Shown here: positions 23,637-35,644 of the stretch, piece by piece | Numbering within the stretch: the stretch's first letter is position 1 | Layout: every line of letters begins with the position of its first letter | DNA from: Pseudoips prasinana | Taxonomy: Eukaryota; Arthropoda; Insecta; Lepidoptera; Nolidae | Direction: 5' to 3' | Assembly (NCBI GenBank): GCA_951640165.1 | Contig: OX621249.1 | Span: 2,965,001-3,029,000 of the forward strand | DNA length: 64,000 bases | Made by a program: the position numbers and the translations under genes | The notes under the pieces: model-generated | The model's database searches: none | What the model saw: the letters and a program-made list of their open reading frames with translations, nothing else | Told to the model about the DNA's origin: nothing

Positions 23637-24270
23637 TATAATAATTTAAAAAAATCGCATTCGAGATTTTTTCGCCTTTTTGCATTTTCTGAGAAGATTT
23701 ACTATAGTAACACATATATTTTTTTTTCACCATCGGAAAGTAGAGATTTCAACGAGCAGAAAACATACCAACTTTTTGAAAAAAGCTGATATCTTGACGG
23801 GTGAGTTTTCGATTGAAAATTAGGGTGTTTTTTCGATATTAATTCAAAATATAAATATTTTTAATCAAATAAATTACAGCGTATTTGGGACATAAAAAGG
23901 TAAATTTTCTCCCAATTTCGTTAAAAAAGAAAAAAAATTGTGAAATATAAAAATAAAAAACCAAAAACTTGGTTTTTTGAATTTTTCACATAAATTTTGA
24001 GGTTATGTGAAAAAAGTGTAAATACAAAAGTTTTAGATCTTTTTATTACCTACAACTTTTCGATTTGACGTTTTTCGATAGGACTTTAAGTTTTTCCGGA
24101 AATCGAGAAAAACCGTTTTTTACCCTTAAAAACTCACCCCACCCCCTTCCCGACCTCAGATCGCCTGTAAATTATTTTTACTTTCATTTTTATAATATTC
24201 CCCTCCTTTTATAATGGGTTTCATCCTACTATTATTTTTTTTGGTTTTAAAAATTATCGACCCTGGTCTA
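23637..24270 (-). repeat. Right terminal inverted repeat of the 2.5-kb element
   Basis: Reverse-complement partner of 21749-22375, ending ATCGACCCTGGTCTA. Confidence 0.8.
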
Positions 24271-24572
24271 GTATTGCTTGTAGTAATTTGTCAATAATTC
24301 CAAAACCAACGTAGTAATGCATTCGTTATTTCGTTCTTAATACAACCTATTTGTTTTGTAATCATAAATAATATCATGGCCGTCAACAACGAATTCAATA
24401 GAAAAAATAATATGTCATTATGTATTGTCAAACAGATGTAGCTATAACTATTCAGTAATTTAAACACCTCAAATATTCCCCTCTACTTCAAACATGCAAA
24501 ACATTTCGACGCCAAAACTTCAAAATTAACCGACAGAATTCTATGCAATGCAAGAAAGATTAAAGTAACACA

Positions 24573-27500
24573 ATGGATCACTACCTAACCACATATAGAA
24601 AGGACTACCTGTGGCCTAACTTGCCTGGAAGTGGAGGTCATGTAGCTGGTGATGGACATGGAACTTATGCTGAGTTAGTTTCCACTCTTAGGAGACGTGT
24701 GACTGAGGAGTCATGTTACCGCGATTGACTTGTTGCGAGTTGATCTTTCATGATTGTAACCTTATTATAAAGAGTTTTGCAAGTCTTCCAGTAGGCCTCG
24801 TTTACAGTTGTTTACAGTTGTTTACAAATTAGCTTCATCACATAGCTTGACGACTTCCGACTAACTGCTGCCTCGCGACTTCGTGTTCCGGGTTCGATTC
24901 CCAGACAGGACAACTATTTGTGTGACCCATAAGTAGTTGCTTACCCATAGGTAGTACTTTGTGTCCGTCAATTTGTCGCGACACAGCGATTCATTTACCA
25001 AGTGCGGGCGTTGTCTTTTAAAGTAAAGAAAATAACTGCAACTGGGCTCGACAGTTTATCATTAACATGTCATTCGAAGCACGGAGGTGCTCAGATATTA
25101 AAGCCATTTATTGACCAACCGCGTGTTTTTGTGACGCGATGACGTGTCCAACTCTGAAGAGCTGACAGAAAATGCTGCATCAAATAACAATTAAACATTG
25201 TTATGTTCCTGTACATAAGCAATGTTATCCGAACTTTATAAATTATAGCATAAGTGTTAGTCGGATATATAAGCTACATTACTCCAAAGTTTCATCGAAC
25301 TCGGTTCCATAGTTTTGGCGTGAAGGAGTTACAATCATCTACAGATCCATACTCATAAACTTTCGCATTTTTATATTGGTAGGATTATAAACGTCACGAA
25401 GGTAACCAGCACAATATACCATCAGTTAGGCCGTATGTTTGTTTGGCAACTAGATATTTAAAAAATAATTAATATCGAATTAACTATATTTTCCATGCGT
25501 AATACGCTAACTTAACCTGCATTGTTAATTAGATCTCCATTTCGATAGATTATTGTGATACAGTGGTTAATAATGTGGCAATCGCCTAACCACTACATTG
25601 ACACGAACCCTGCGCGGGACAAATATTTTGTTGCCCAGACTCGGGACAATTGTCCCGAGTCTGGATGTCATTTGCATCAGAGATTTTCATGTTTGTTAAT
25701 TCCTGTGCAATAAATATTGCAAAATTACATTGCAACAGCCGCGCCGCGGAAAGAAAATATACGGAACTAGTCTCTCCTTCTTACTCACCACTGCAACTCT
25801 TGTAAGCCAGGATCAACAGCCAGGAAAAAATAAAGTATACTTGTAGGTAATCACTTAAGTCAGAAATTTTAACAATAATGGATGCACTCCGGCTCAGTGA
25901 GATGAATTTTGCATCGCCATCCTTACAAACCCCAACATTTATATTTGTCGCGTTTATCTTTAAATTTAAAACGGTGACAAAATTGCAGTGTCCCAAAATT
26001 GTCCGGTGAGGAGTTAGCCTTCTACCAGGCATGTATGCAGCACTCAAGGCCGGCTGACTGTCGCTGTCCACAGTACACCGGCGAGACGCCCCAGCTGCCT
26101 CCGGGGAAGGAAGGAGGGTGGAGCCGCAATGAGGTATAATGCTTGCTTACTTGCTTATCGTATGGGCAGTGGTTACCCTAGTGTCCGAATTGTTCATGCC
26201 GCCCAGTAGGCCTCTGACATGGCTTAACGACTGTTGTCTAATGACTACTACCGGGACCGACAGCTTAACGTGCCCTCCGAAGCATGGAGACGCTCAGAAA
26301 TTAAACCACTTTGGTGGTCACCCATCTATGGACTGACCGCGAGCTTAGTTGCTTAACCTCACCGATCACTTACGGACCGGTAAGAGCATCTAGCTATGAG
26401 CGCCTCAGGTATAATCGTAATTGGTGATTTGAGTTTGGTCCCTGTTCAAGGAAACTGTAGTCCGTCGTATGCATGTGGTTTATTATTTGTAAAAGACCAA
26501 CAACCTCGCAGGATCAAATTGCTGATATCATAAGTAACAACTTTTGTTCTACGAGTTTGGACATAACTCAATAATTGAAAAAAAAAATGAAATTCAACGT
26601 TTTTGTTGTACTGTCGTGACATTTGTAGGTCTATGTTTCATTCATAAACGAAAGGACGACGCGCGAACGACGTTAAACACGCGCGTGTGCACGTCGTCGA
26701 TGCGCGTAGAGTTATAAACATTCAAACGGTAAATAAAATTAATACTTATTTTTGTATGAAAACAAAATCTAACAAATTATCAAAAGTTGCAGAACAAAAA
26801 TTATCAAAAATTGATGCTTATGGTATTAACTATCTTGTACTGCGACGTTGTTGGTGTTTTAGAAGTAATCTTGTACAAACGCCAGCACATCAAGCTACCC
26901 CAATCTATCAAATTTCCCCAATTGAAAGTGAACCTTATGCTTTTGTGATAAAGTTGAAAATCTATAAAAGAACTTTGACAGATTGGGGTAGCTGGATGTG
27001 CTGGCGTCTGTAATTCTAAATAACAAACCGTAGTCGGCAAAGACGGGGCCAAGGAGCAAGGTGCGTTTAGTTGTTCTAAATTCAAAATCATTTGCTGGAA
27101 ATTTACATTTGCTTAATACCGTCAAACAAGAATTAAATTGAATCCCGAAATCATTATATCTTTGGTGATTTAATTGAAAGCAAAAGTTTTTCTAAGCAAA
27201 TGCCTAGCTCTTATGTTGATACGAAAAAAAATAACATTTAGGGAATAACGATTGCTATCTTATATTCCCTACAAGATGCTCAATCGTCCCAAGTTCTACG
27301 TTTATTTATTTATTTATTTATTTGTTCGGGAATACAAACGGTTACACACTTTTCTTAATAACTAAGTTATAGTTTGTAGGATTTGTTAATGAGTAACCCA
27401 CATCGTTATCCACATCTTAAGTAAAATAGTCTTAACATGGAACTACTTAACTAAGCACGAGTGAAGCTAGTGCTAAACATATTCAATTTAAGTAATGGCA

Positions 27501-30500
27501 TTTATATAAAACAACATATATATATTTTTTTAATCTTACATGAGTCTATAAAAATCTAATTTTTCAGATCTATTTCTTTAATCTTCTGGAGTAAACAATT
27601 TCTAAACTTATTAGCAGACAGTGTGAACAGATCAAGGTCGGAGAAAAAAGTATTGTAATTACTGGCTATTCGACGCAGAGGAGCACGGACCCCGGCGTTA
27701 GTGCGACAAGAAGATACCGAAAAAGCGGAAATCCACGCGCCTCCCGTCTCATAACAGTTCTTGGAACAATATAGCTTATCTTATTTGTTATTTCTGAACA
27801 GTCATATCTATTGACACATAAGTCATAGAGAAACATGGTTTCTAGATAAAGGCGTCTTGTTCTCAAACTAAGAAATCCAACATCTTTCTTGCGGGAATCA
27901 TGGGAAACTAAATTGTGGCGACAACGATAATGCATTGATTTTAGGAACTTATGTTGCACGTTCTCCATATTGTCCACATATTTCTGATACAAAGGGTTCC
28001 AAATCAGTACGGCGTATTCTAGTTGGGATCTTATTAATGATTTGTATAAATTTATGTATGTCTCAATACATCTGAATTCTATTGAACTTCTCATTACGAA
28101 GCCATACATACGAAAAGCATTGTTAACAATTTTGTCAATATGTTGATCGAGATGAAGCTTACTGTCCAGCAAAACTCCAAGATCCCTTACGGACGAAACT
28201 TTATGTAGTGTACTATTAGCCAGTTTATATGTGCGTGTATAAATATTTTTATTTTTCGTAAATGTGATAGTTACGCACTTCGGTAAACTTAATAACATTT
28301 TATTTTTAACGCAATATTCAGAGAATCTATCCAGGTCGTCTTGTAATAGAATACAATCATTATGGTTACGAATAGTCTTATAAATTTTTAAATCATCAGC
28401 ATATAGTAAAATTTTTGAGTGTACAAAAGACTTCCCTATATCATTGATAAAGACAATGAAGAGTAGGGGACCTAAAATGGAACCCTGAGGCACGCCAGAA
28501 GGGACAGTAACCGAGTTAGATTGATACCCTTTAATCACTACCCTTTGTGTCCTATTGGTAACATATGAAGTAAACCAGCGCAGTAAATCACCGCGGATAC
28601 CATTATACGCCAGTTTGCTTAGAAGAAGCTCATGATCCACCTTATCAAAGGCTTTCTGAAAGTCTGTGTACACAGCATCTACTTGAACCTGCTGATCCAT
28701 GCTATTAAATAAAAAATCTGTGAAGGCCAGTAGATTTGTAACAGTGGACCTATTTCGAACGAATCCATGCTGTTGAGCTAAAACGGTGTTGTGGATCGTT
28801 GGATAGATTGTACTGTGTACAAGTCTTTCGAAAACCTTGGATAAGGTAGACAAAATAGAAATAGGGCGGTAATTTTCGACATCATGTTTGGAACCTGACT
28901 TGTGTACTGGTGTTATATTAGCTCTTTTCCAGATCTCAGGAAAAGTGCCTTCAACAATACATTTATTAAATATTATGTGAAGCGGAACGCATATAGTGCT
29001 AGCTGTCGTTTTAAGGAAGTAAGGTGGTATCCCATCAGGCCCTGGACCCTTTGTCACATCCAGTGACTTCAACTCTTTTAGAATTTTATCCTGGCTAAAA
29101 TTTATGCGGTTAATAACAACGCAATTATCTGCATACTCTGCTGGAGGCAACCATTCATTTTTATCAAATACAGAAGTTTCATAAACTGATTGAAAAAAAC
29201 GTTACCCAAAGATTATATTAAATAAATTTGTACGAGTCTATTTAGGACGAAATCTAGAAAGGTACAGTTTCCGAATCAATACTTACGGTTTATTTCTGGG
29301 AATCAATACGGTTTATTTCTGGGAATCAATGGGGAGAATGTATTTATCTATTTTCATTGCAATTTACGCTTAATTCATTAAATATTATTAACTTTATGCA
29401 ATAATGATAAGTGATTAACAAACGACGCTGTTATCTATCACTATTCGTGACGTCTTTACTTCAATAACAAATAGGTGCTCATAACTAGTCCCAAACTAGG
29501 CAGAACTATGCCTAAAAGACAACTGATAAACATACTTATATGTTTCAAAATACGGTTCGGCACACAAAGATTTGTCCCGAGCCCCTCTGGTTTACAGTCA
29601 GGGTCAGTACCCAATAGATCAATAAGCCAATGAATAAAATGATAAAGAATATTTTACTAAACTCACTTAATACGAATCCAAGAAGGCTTTAGTACCGACC
29701 TACGAAGTGGCTGTCTGTCAGTCTGTGTGTGCTTCCATAGCCGTTTGTAATCATTTTATCTAGCAGCCAGGACAAATTATATTGGGCGTAAGCTCTTTAA
29801 CTATTTATCTCACCAAACCCTAGCAAAAATGTAATCCTTCTTTTTTAGATCATGGGACCTATGTTAGATCCAAAGTTGTACCCGGTGCGAGTCGGAGCTA
29901 GCCCAGAAACGCCAACTTCTAGATACAACCAGCCTAACGCTTTCCTGGACAAGGTAACCCACTTTGTTTACACTTTAAATTGCAAGTTCAAGTGCGTTAG
30001 ACTAGTTTAGGGACATGTTTCTAGAATGTGAAGTACACCAGAATGAGCTTGACCGTCATACGTACGCGTGTGTGTGTTTACGCGAGCGTGAGCGTTTGCA
30101 TAGTTTGCATGTGTATTAATGTAACCTTTACTAGCTGTTCGTAGTCATACGAGCCATTCCATTACAAATTTTTAATTCTTTAGGACAAACTGGATACATA
30201 TGTACTAATTTATGATAAACCGATGTTGCACAACATAACTAATTTATTTTTACGTTATTTAGCTGCAGTCGAAGTATCCTATGCTATATAGCATACTACA
30301 AAATGAAGCGTCACCAGAATTAAAACAGCGGATAGACAGGGATAGAAACAAGACCACGTACCAAGTCGACTTCTGCGAGAAAGGTATGTTGATCTTCAAA
30401 CTTTATGCTTATTTAGCCGAATCACAATATGTCAAAAGGATTTCGCTATTAAATACAAGTTTTCACTGATACTCCTAAGTCTATTAAATTATCTTTTTGT

Positions 30501-32302
30501 GACACGCAATGTTACATATGGATGCAATGTAGCTGCTCAGTCCATACTGAGCTACAACCTCCGGACCGATCGCATCCCGACCTCCTTACTATCATGGAGC
30601 CCCCAACAAACACCTCAAAATGATAGGAAGTGGCGAAAAAAGGATTCCAAAAAGACCGGACGAAAGTTAGTAAAGAACAAGAAACAACATGTATACACGT
30701 AACACAATTAAACTCTGTCACTTTCTATTTTAATCGGCTAATCCCACGCGTTTACCCCACACTACAACTCATATTCATATCATTTATTTGCATTCTACAA
30801 TGTGAACTTAGGTGGTAAACATTAGGCTTATAGCTAGGAGCATTATGGACCCTGTCGGGCACAGCAAATTTATAAACATATACATCGGTAAATTATTATT
30901 GTTCGTAAATTATTAAGGAACTAATTAGTCTAGAGTCAATTAGTCTAGAGTCTTCCATTCCATGTAAGCCAGGAACCACCGTGGCACACAGTGAAAAGAT
31001 ACTGAGGCCCAGGCACGTCTTGGGGAATAAGCTCAACTGTCTTTGATACCGCAATGAAATTGAACAGGGAGAAATAAGGAGCAAAGCAAGATACATAATA
31101 TTATGACGATATTAGAGAGTCATAAAACCAAGGAATTAAAGCTAGAGAAACCAGCTGCAAAAACACCAAGGGTATTTTTATCCTACCCAGGGTCCTTTCC
31201 AGACGGGTCGGTTGGTGTGGTTGGTAGAAACTTGCCGCCGCAAGTCGTGGGTTCGATTCCCTCCCAGGACAGATAGTTGTGTGCATGAACACGTGTTTGT
31301 CGTGAGTGTAAAAAAGAAGGAGTGTGAGTGTAGAAAAGTAGTATATGTAGTATATCAGTTATCTGGTTTCGACAGTACAAGCTTTGCTTAGTTTGGAATG
31401 GCCATTTGTCAATAATGTTCCATTATGTAAAATGCATCTCTGAGTAAAACCACACATTAAATGCACTTTGATTATCAGGTCCAGGAGCACAATTCGAGGG
31501 TCTCCAAAGAGCAGCTGATGCTAGTGGTACTGGTCCCTGCGCTCAGCCAATGAGGCTGCCGGGCGATCCCTGCAGGGTCGGACCGAAGCCTATGCAGTCT
31601 AAGGCTGCGCCCAGAACTATTTCTAAACAGTCGAGCGGAGGGGCTGGAAGTGACGCGAGAGCCAATAAATGCGGTATGAATTAGTAACCTACACCTTTTT
31701 CGCGGGGATCTTCGTCATGGATATCAATCGCCTGTGGTTGTGTTCCCCATTGGACCATCTCGTTGCCCTCCCTGTTCAACGCATTAAGCACCTCGCAAAA
31801 CGCGGGGAAAACGGATTCATTTATTAACGTCGTGGTTTTGTAATCCTCCCTAATGCATTCGTGCCCTAGCTAGGCAAGGGTGGCCACAACCATGGTGACG
31901 TTAACGACAGGCAGGTTATACTGTAGCATAGTTCTTTGCCCGAGACTACAGGGCGGGAACTAACCAACCTACATAATATTAATATATAAGATTTTGCCAA
32001 AAAAACCTGAAGCCAGATGAGCTCCATATTGAAGTTATACATTTCCAACTATTATCATTCTTCAGCAATCAAATGGCAGCGTTTTCTGGGTTAAAATGAT
32101 GGGTCAGACCTAACAATGGACTAGGATTTTCTCTCCATAAAAATGAAGTTATTTGTAAAGCACCTACATCTACTTGACTAAGTTTGTAATATTTCCAACA
32201 GAAACCACGTCAGCAGTGCCCCCTCTCGGCAAAACGGAGTACCAAGACGGGGTTTCAAAGCTCGGAGCCATCATTATGAGAGACAAGCTACATCGAAGAT
32301 AA
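24573..32302 (+). CDS. Unrecognised protein, 215 aa, five exons; possible axonemal/sperm protein
   Basis: Exons: 24573-24698, 29849-29953, 30263-30383, 31479-31673 and 32202-32302 (stop TAA), 648 nt in one frame. The start ATG has a good context (A at -3, G at +4). Exon 1 encodes MDHYLTTYRKDYLWP and a Gly/His-rich piece. Exon 2 begins IMGPMLDPKLYPVRVG. Exon 3 encodes KYPMLYSILQN and later TTYQVDFCEK. Exon 4 is Gly/Pro/Ser-rich. Exon 5 encodes KTEYQDGVSKLGAIIMRDK. The recurring T-[TE]-Y-[RQ] motif with following aromatic or acidic residues resembles the repeats of sperm microtubule inner proteins, but I cannot name an orthologue. Exons 2-5 are well supported by frame. Exon 1 is joined through a sub-optimal donor (GTGACT) across a 5.1-kb intron full of transposons; if that is wrong, translation could begin at the ATG at 29852. 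No membrane segment or signal peptide. Confidence 0.68.
24860..25030 (+). mobile_element. SINE-C (tRNA-derived), copy 1
   Basis: tRNA-like head with a B box (GGTTCGATTCC) followed by 'GACAACTATTTGTGTGACCC' and ending near 'GCGGGCGTTGTCTTTTAAAG'. Inverted copies are at 51075-51265 and 62200-62385. Confidence 0.65.
25765..25825 (+). repeat. R6 fragment
   Basis: CACTGCAACTCTTGTAAGCC and GATCAACAG match the repeat at 19255-19560. Confidence 0.5.
26145..26400 (+). repeat. R1 repeat, copy 2
   Basis: From 'CTTATCGTATGGGCAGTGG' through GACAGCTTAACGTGCCCTCC to 'CGGTAAGAGCATCTAGCTA'. The fullest copy of the family seen at 3185, 49095 and 52880. Confidence 0.65.
26491..26860. mobile_element. MITE-2, copy 1 of 2
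   Basis: A 370-bp element with short inverted ends (ACCAACAAC at the left, GTTGTTGGTGTTTT at the right). The middle has a CG-rich block (GACGACGCGCGAACGACG). It matches 36763-37118 along its whole length. The chance ORF at 26687 crosses it. Confidence 0.8.
26876..27010. mobile_element. MITE-1 (copy 3 of 5)
   Basis: Same palindrome as 15767-15901, here starting CAAACGCC, TA-flanked, 15 bp after the MITE-2 copy. Confidence 0.9.
27301..29200 (-). mobile_element. 5'-truncated non-LTR retrotransposon (Jockey-like) with reverse transcriptase
   Basis: The minus strand from about 29190 encodes a reverse transcriptase. Blocks in order: KGPGPDGIPPYFLK (about residue 35 of the open frame), NYRPISILSTLSKVFERL, QQHGFVRNRSTVTNLL, AVYTDFQKAFDKVDHELLL, SGVPQGSILGPLLFIVFIND and the catalytic YADD (LLYADDLKIYK). 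C-terminal motifs such as YKSLIRSQLEYAVLIWNPLY follow. The frame shifts near 27725 in a T run; in the other frame the C-terminus continues to a TAG whose complement lies at 27556-27558. The 3' end is an (AAAT)n tail, seen as TTTATTTATT at 27301-27325. The endonuclease part and ORF1 are absent, so it is 5'-truncated and dead. It sits in the first intron of the 24573-32302 gene. RT clade assigned by eye. Confidence 0.9.
29470..29625 (-). repeat. Decayed SINE-like piece
   Basis: CCCAAACTAGGCAGAACTAT, 'AAACATACTTATATG' and 'TTTGTCCCGAGCCCCTCTGG' follow the order of SINE-A/D bodies in reverse. No clear head. Confidence 0.35.
30950..31180 (+). repeat. R6 repeat, copy 3
   Basis: Same order as 19255-19560 (TAAGCCAGGAACCACCGTGG ... 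'CTAGAGAAACCAGCTGCAAAA'). Confidence 0.55.
31190..31400 (+). mobile_element. SINE-D (tRNA-derived), copy 1
   Basis: tRNA-like head with a B box (GGGTTCGATTCCCTCC), then a body ending 'TCTGGTTTCGACAGTACAAGC' and 'TTTGCTTAGTTTGG'. Inverted copies are at 44905-45195 (interrupted), 45770-46012 and 51830-52065. Confidence 0.6.
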
Positions 32303-34140
32303 AAAAACGAATACAAAAAATGGGAAAATAGAGGCAATATTATTATTATTTTGGATTTTATTTTAATAGTTACATGTAATCTTTAATCATACCAGCAGCC
32401 CCCGTCTTTTCGTTTAACGCAGAGAATACTGTAGCACAAAACGTCCCTGAAAACTGACCCTCTGTTCTGAATTATTCGGCATAATAACAACAAGATGGCC
32501 GAAGCACATTTATAGAAAGTATAAAATTATTTATAAACCCCGACACAAAAAGAAGGGTGTTATAAGTTATAAAACCGTTTTAATATTATTTTAGCTATCA
32601 ACCTACTTAAAAATAAAACATTTAATATAAATTTATAATCATTTTATTACATTAAAATTAAATGGTGTGCATAACATAATAATTGGTATTCTATAAACAA
32701 TTATAATTCAATACAACTAATAACATACAATCACTGTTGACTTCAAGCCAACATACCAAGTGAGAACAATGCGATTATTTCGACTAATTCATTCATCCAT
32801 TCAACCCATAAATCTAAATTACAAATAGATATTTGAGGTGTGGTTGATGGCAACGAATATTTCATCCCATGCGGGGCGTAGAAGTCATCCCAAGGGAATA
32901 ACTATCAGAGAAACTGCTGCATATGAATTATGAGCACCATTCTGCGATCGCCAACCCATCTGTCACGACTCGCGATTAGGGCAATAATGTTGGAGAAGAG
33001 GTGTGGCTCAAACCACACAATTGATAGTGAATGAAAGGAAGCTATTGGACCTCATTGTAAATCCTCACAAGATCTTTACAATAAGGTAAAGTTGGACTGA
33101 GAAACTACTCAGTTAAAAATAATAAGTAATAGCATTTTTAGCGAAACAAGACCTCCATATGGCGTAATTAATTTGGGTATTTCATATAGGTTTTATACAG
33201 CACAGCGAAATTTCCTCAACTGAGGATTGATTCTGAAGTCTTCATAAAATAACTTCTTCTTTTCCTAGACTTCTTGACGAACTGTCACAAACAATACCCG
33301 ATTCAGTGACTTAGCGAACCGAGCGTACTTAATGTCGAATAGAGTCGAGTAAGCACGATTCATCGAATCGACCGTGATAGTTCACTCTTCAGCAAAACGC
33401 GGCTCAAATATTCCACTTCAGAAACAAAAGCATAGTCGGCCTTTGAGGCACTTGAACCAAATACTCTATTCTCTTTGCAATAAACAAACCGTAAGGAAGA
33501 GTCCGAGCACTCAGCGAGTATGCAGCGTTATATTTTTCCAATCACAATGCGTCGGTCCACTCGAGAACTCCGTTTTCGTACTAAGCATAAAGCAACAAAC
33601 AAATTACAGTTGAATCTATCGAGATAACCGCACTTTCTCTCATTACAAAAAATATCAATGTTTACTTACTTATCTACAGATAAATGGGACGCATACATTC
33701 ACGTCTAATACAAAACGGTGAAAAATGGCATCGTTGTTAAATGAGGTTTAAGCTCATCATAGCAAAGTTTTAAAAATTACTGTTATGTACCGTGTTAGGA
33801 TATTTTCAGATAATATTGAAAAGGTCTTAACCACCTTGTGATCCTGAACAAATTCAGATCTAGAGGTGAATGTGGAACAAATTTACACAATCTGATATTC
33901 CACGTTAGTAGCTAGATCGATTGCCGCTGGACATCTTTACCTATACAGGGTAGATACTCGATTAAATTTGTGATAACCCCCATTTTTAGCCAAATTCTAC
34001 GCATTCCATGTAACTTAAAATTGGAGAGTTTGCGTCAAAGAGATCCAAAATCATCTCTTTGTTTCACACAACAATTTCTTCAATGCGAATGTGAATTTTG
34101 CCTAAAAGTGAGAAAATGTGCCCAAAATCTTACACCACTG
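32303..34140. other. Intergenic, mostly unique AT-rich sequence
   Basis: Contains the R2 copy at 32850-33000. At 33890-34030 is a piece ('TAGATCGATTGCCGCTGGAC', 'GATAACCCCCATT') that also occurs at 2770-2900. The open frame at 33374-33613 matches nothing known and is not called. Confidence 0.4.
32850..33000 (+). repeat. R2 repeat, copy 3
   Basis: ATTTCATCCCATGCGGGGCG, then 'GAATAACTATCAGAG' and 'TGCGATCGCCAACCC', as at 21285-21540. Confidence 0.6.
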
Positions 34141-34320
34141 ATGGGCCACTGAAGACGTCATTTCATCCGGTGGAGTGCGTAGAAGTCGACCAGAGGGAAT
34201 ATCTCCTAGAGAACAGGCAAAAGCGTTTCTATTACCATCATACTACGATCGCAAATCCAGTGTGGAAATCTTATCAGTAGGCCATTGTCAAGCAGTGGAC
34301 GTCATCCGACAGACATGATA
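34140..34320 (+). repeat. R2 repeat, copy 4
   Basis: ATTTCATCCGGTGGAGTGCG to 'CAAGCAGTGGACGTCATCC'. Same family as 21285. Confidence 0.6.
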
Positions 34321-34620
34321 ATGAGACTATATTGCGTCAAATAATTTGCAATAAAATAACAACTAACTAAAAGCGATCTCTTCCAGGCAAAGGTCTATAT
34401 GCCATTCTTTCAAAGTCATCTGAAAAATATCCTACCACAATGCATGCCAGCATGACAGTTTTATCCATATTATATAATATAATAATTTTACAATAAAACT
34501 AACTACATTCAGTCAGTCATGATGCTAATTTTTAATATATTTTCAATTTACCTATGCTGCCCCGATTCTGTGCAATACAACAAACTAATTTTAATTTCTT
34601 GTTCTTTCTAACGTAGTTAT

Positions 34621-34749
34621 TATGAAAGGGACAGGGCGTTGTTAGGGTTGTCGATTTAATATTGCGAGAAATACTGAGGGAAAGTAAACGACCGTGCATA
34701 AGCAGTTGTAATAGTTTGACAGTTATATGTATACCCTGTTCCTTTCATA
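34621..34749. mobile_element. Small MITE with about 16-bp inverted ends
   Basis: Left end TATGAAAGGGACAGGG; right end CCCTGTTCCTTTCATA. 129 bp, no ORF. Confidence 0.6.
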
Positions 34750-35580
34750 CAAGCTATATTAGAAAGAGATGTAAAGACATTTAACTTAATTTAGTGGTGT
34801 AATACACAGAATCACCAGCACTATTTAGAAATTATTTTCTGTAAGTTTTCTTTAAAACAACAACATATCTCAATATCATTCTACGTGTTATTAAAATAAC
34901 GCAAATCATTTTAATGCGAAACTGAAATTGTTTTAGTATTTGTGCGTTTTAGGGCTTCAATTTTCTTTTTCTTTTTATATTAGGATTATTCTAAATTTTA
35001 TTCCAAGAATAATAAATTTAAATTCCCGGCAGGTATTACACTTGCATTAAAAATAATTCTTAATGTTCTTTGGGTTAACGTATTGAGGGCTCTTAATTAA
35101 AAAATATACAAATCCTGTCTATGCTTTAAAATTATCATTCTCATAATAAAATGGTGTATTTCCAATTGAATATTTTCCAGTTTATTTGCTTTCATTCGCG
35201 TTAATTTCGTTTCTTAACAATTTAAAAATATTTCGTTATTTTAATTACAAGTGCAATTTACTTATTGTTTATTCACTTTATAAAAACTTGCAGTAAATGT
35301 TGCTATTTTCGAGACACAAATAAGCCTGATCACAGATTATTAGGCTTCAAATATTTACACAACAATAAATAAATTTCAGCAGACTTATTGCATACACCTA
35401 CGACTAGTCGTATATACAACAGCTAGAACCGAAAGGATCTAAATAGCCGACCTGACACACTCGGCACTTTTGGTTGGAAGCCACAAGTACGTAGGCGTAC
35501 CCTTCGACAGTGTTACTATAGCGAGTGAATTAGAGAAACATGGCGCTCCTGCAATGATTAGAGACGACTCGTAAATAAAC
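34750..35580. other. AT-rich intergenic, nothing recognised
   Basis: Long T- and A-rich tracts; no exon, repeat family or palindrome noted before the hairpin at 35581. Confidence 0.4.
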
Positions 35581-35642
35581 GAGATTTAACCTAATAACAT
35601 AGTAATAAGAATCGTTATTACTACGTTATTAGGTTAAATCTC
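35581..35642. repeat. Perfect-stem hairpin
   Basis: GAGATTTAACCTAATAAC and GTTATTAGGTTAAATCTC are inverted arms, with further pairing of AGTAATAA/TTATTACT inside. Confidence 0.8.
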
Positions 35643-35644
35643 AT

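Larger units (their letters stand above)
21749..24270 (+). mobile_element. DNA element with about 0.63-kb terminal inverted repeats and CXC gene cargo
   Basis: The ends are TAGACCAGGGT and its reverse complement. The two arms (about 21749-22375 and 23637-24270) match in inverted orientation through many landmarks: GAGGTCGGGAAGGGGATGGG, 'AATACGCTGTAATTTATTTGAT', 'AACACCCTAATTTTCAATCG' and 'TTACTATAGTAA'. The arms differ by scattered substitutions and short gaps, so the copy is not fresh. The immediate flanks can both be read as GTA, a possible 3-bp target duplication. The 1.26-kb interior has one degraded cysteine-rich gene fragment and no recognisable transposase. A solo arm is at 13201-13608. 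Candidate classes are a deleted Maverick/Polinton-like or other long-TIR DNA transposon; no diagnostic protein is present to decide. Confidence 0.85.

Noticed and set aside
26687..27125. Overlapping open frames on both strands
   Set aside because: They arise from MITE-2 and from the palindromic MITE-1, which reads open in both directions.
27666..29150. 494-codon open frame as a host gene
   Set aside because: It is a LINE reverse transcriptase with YADD and a 3' (AAAT)n tail; 5'-truncated and frameshifted.
33374..33613. 79-codon open frame as a gene
   Set aside because: No family resemblance, no splice support, AT-rich intergenic setting.
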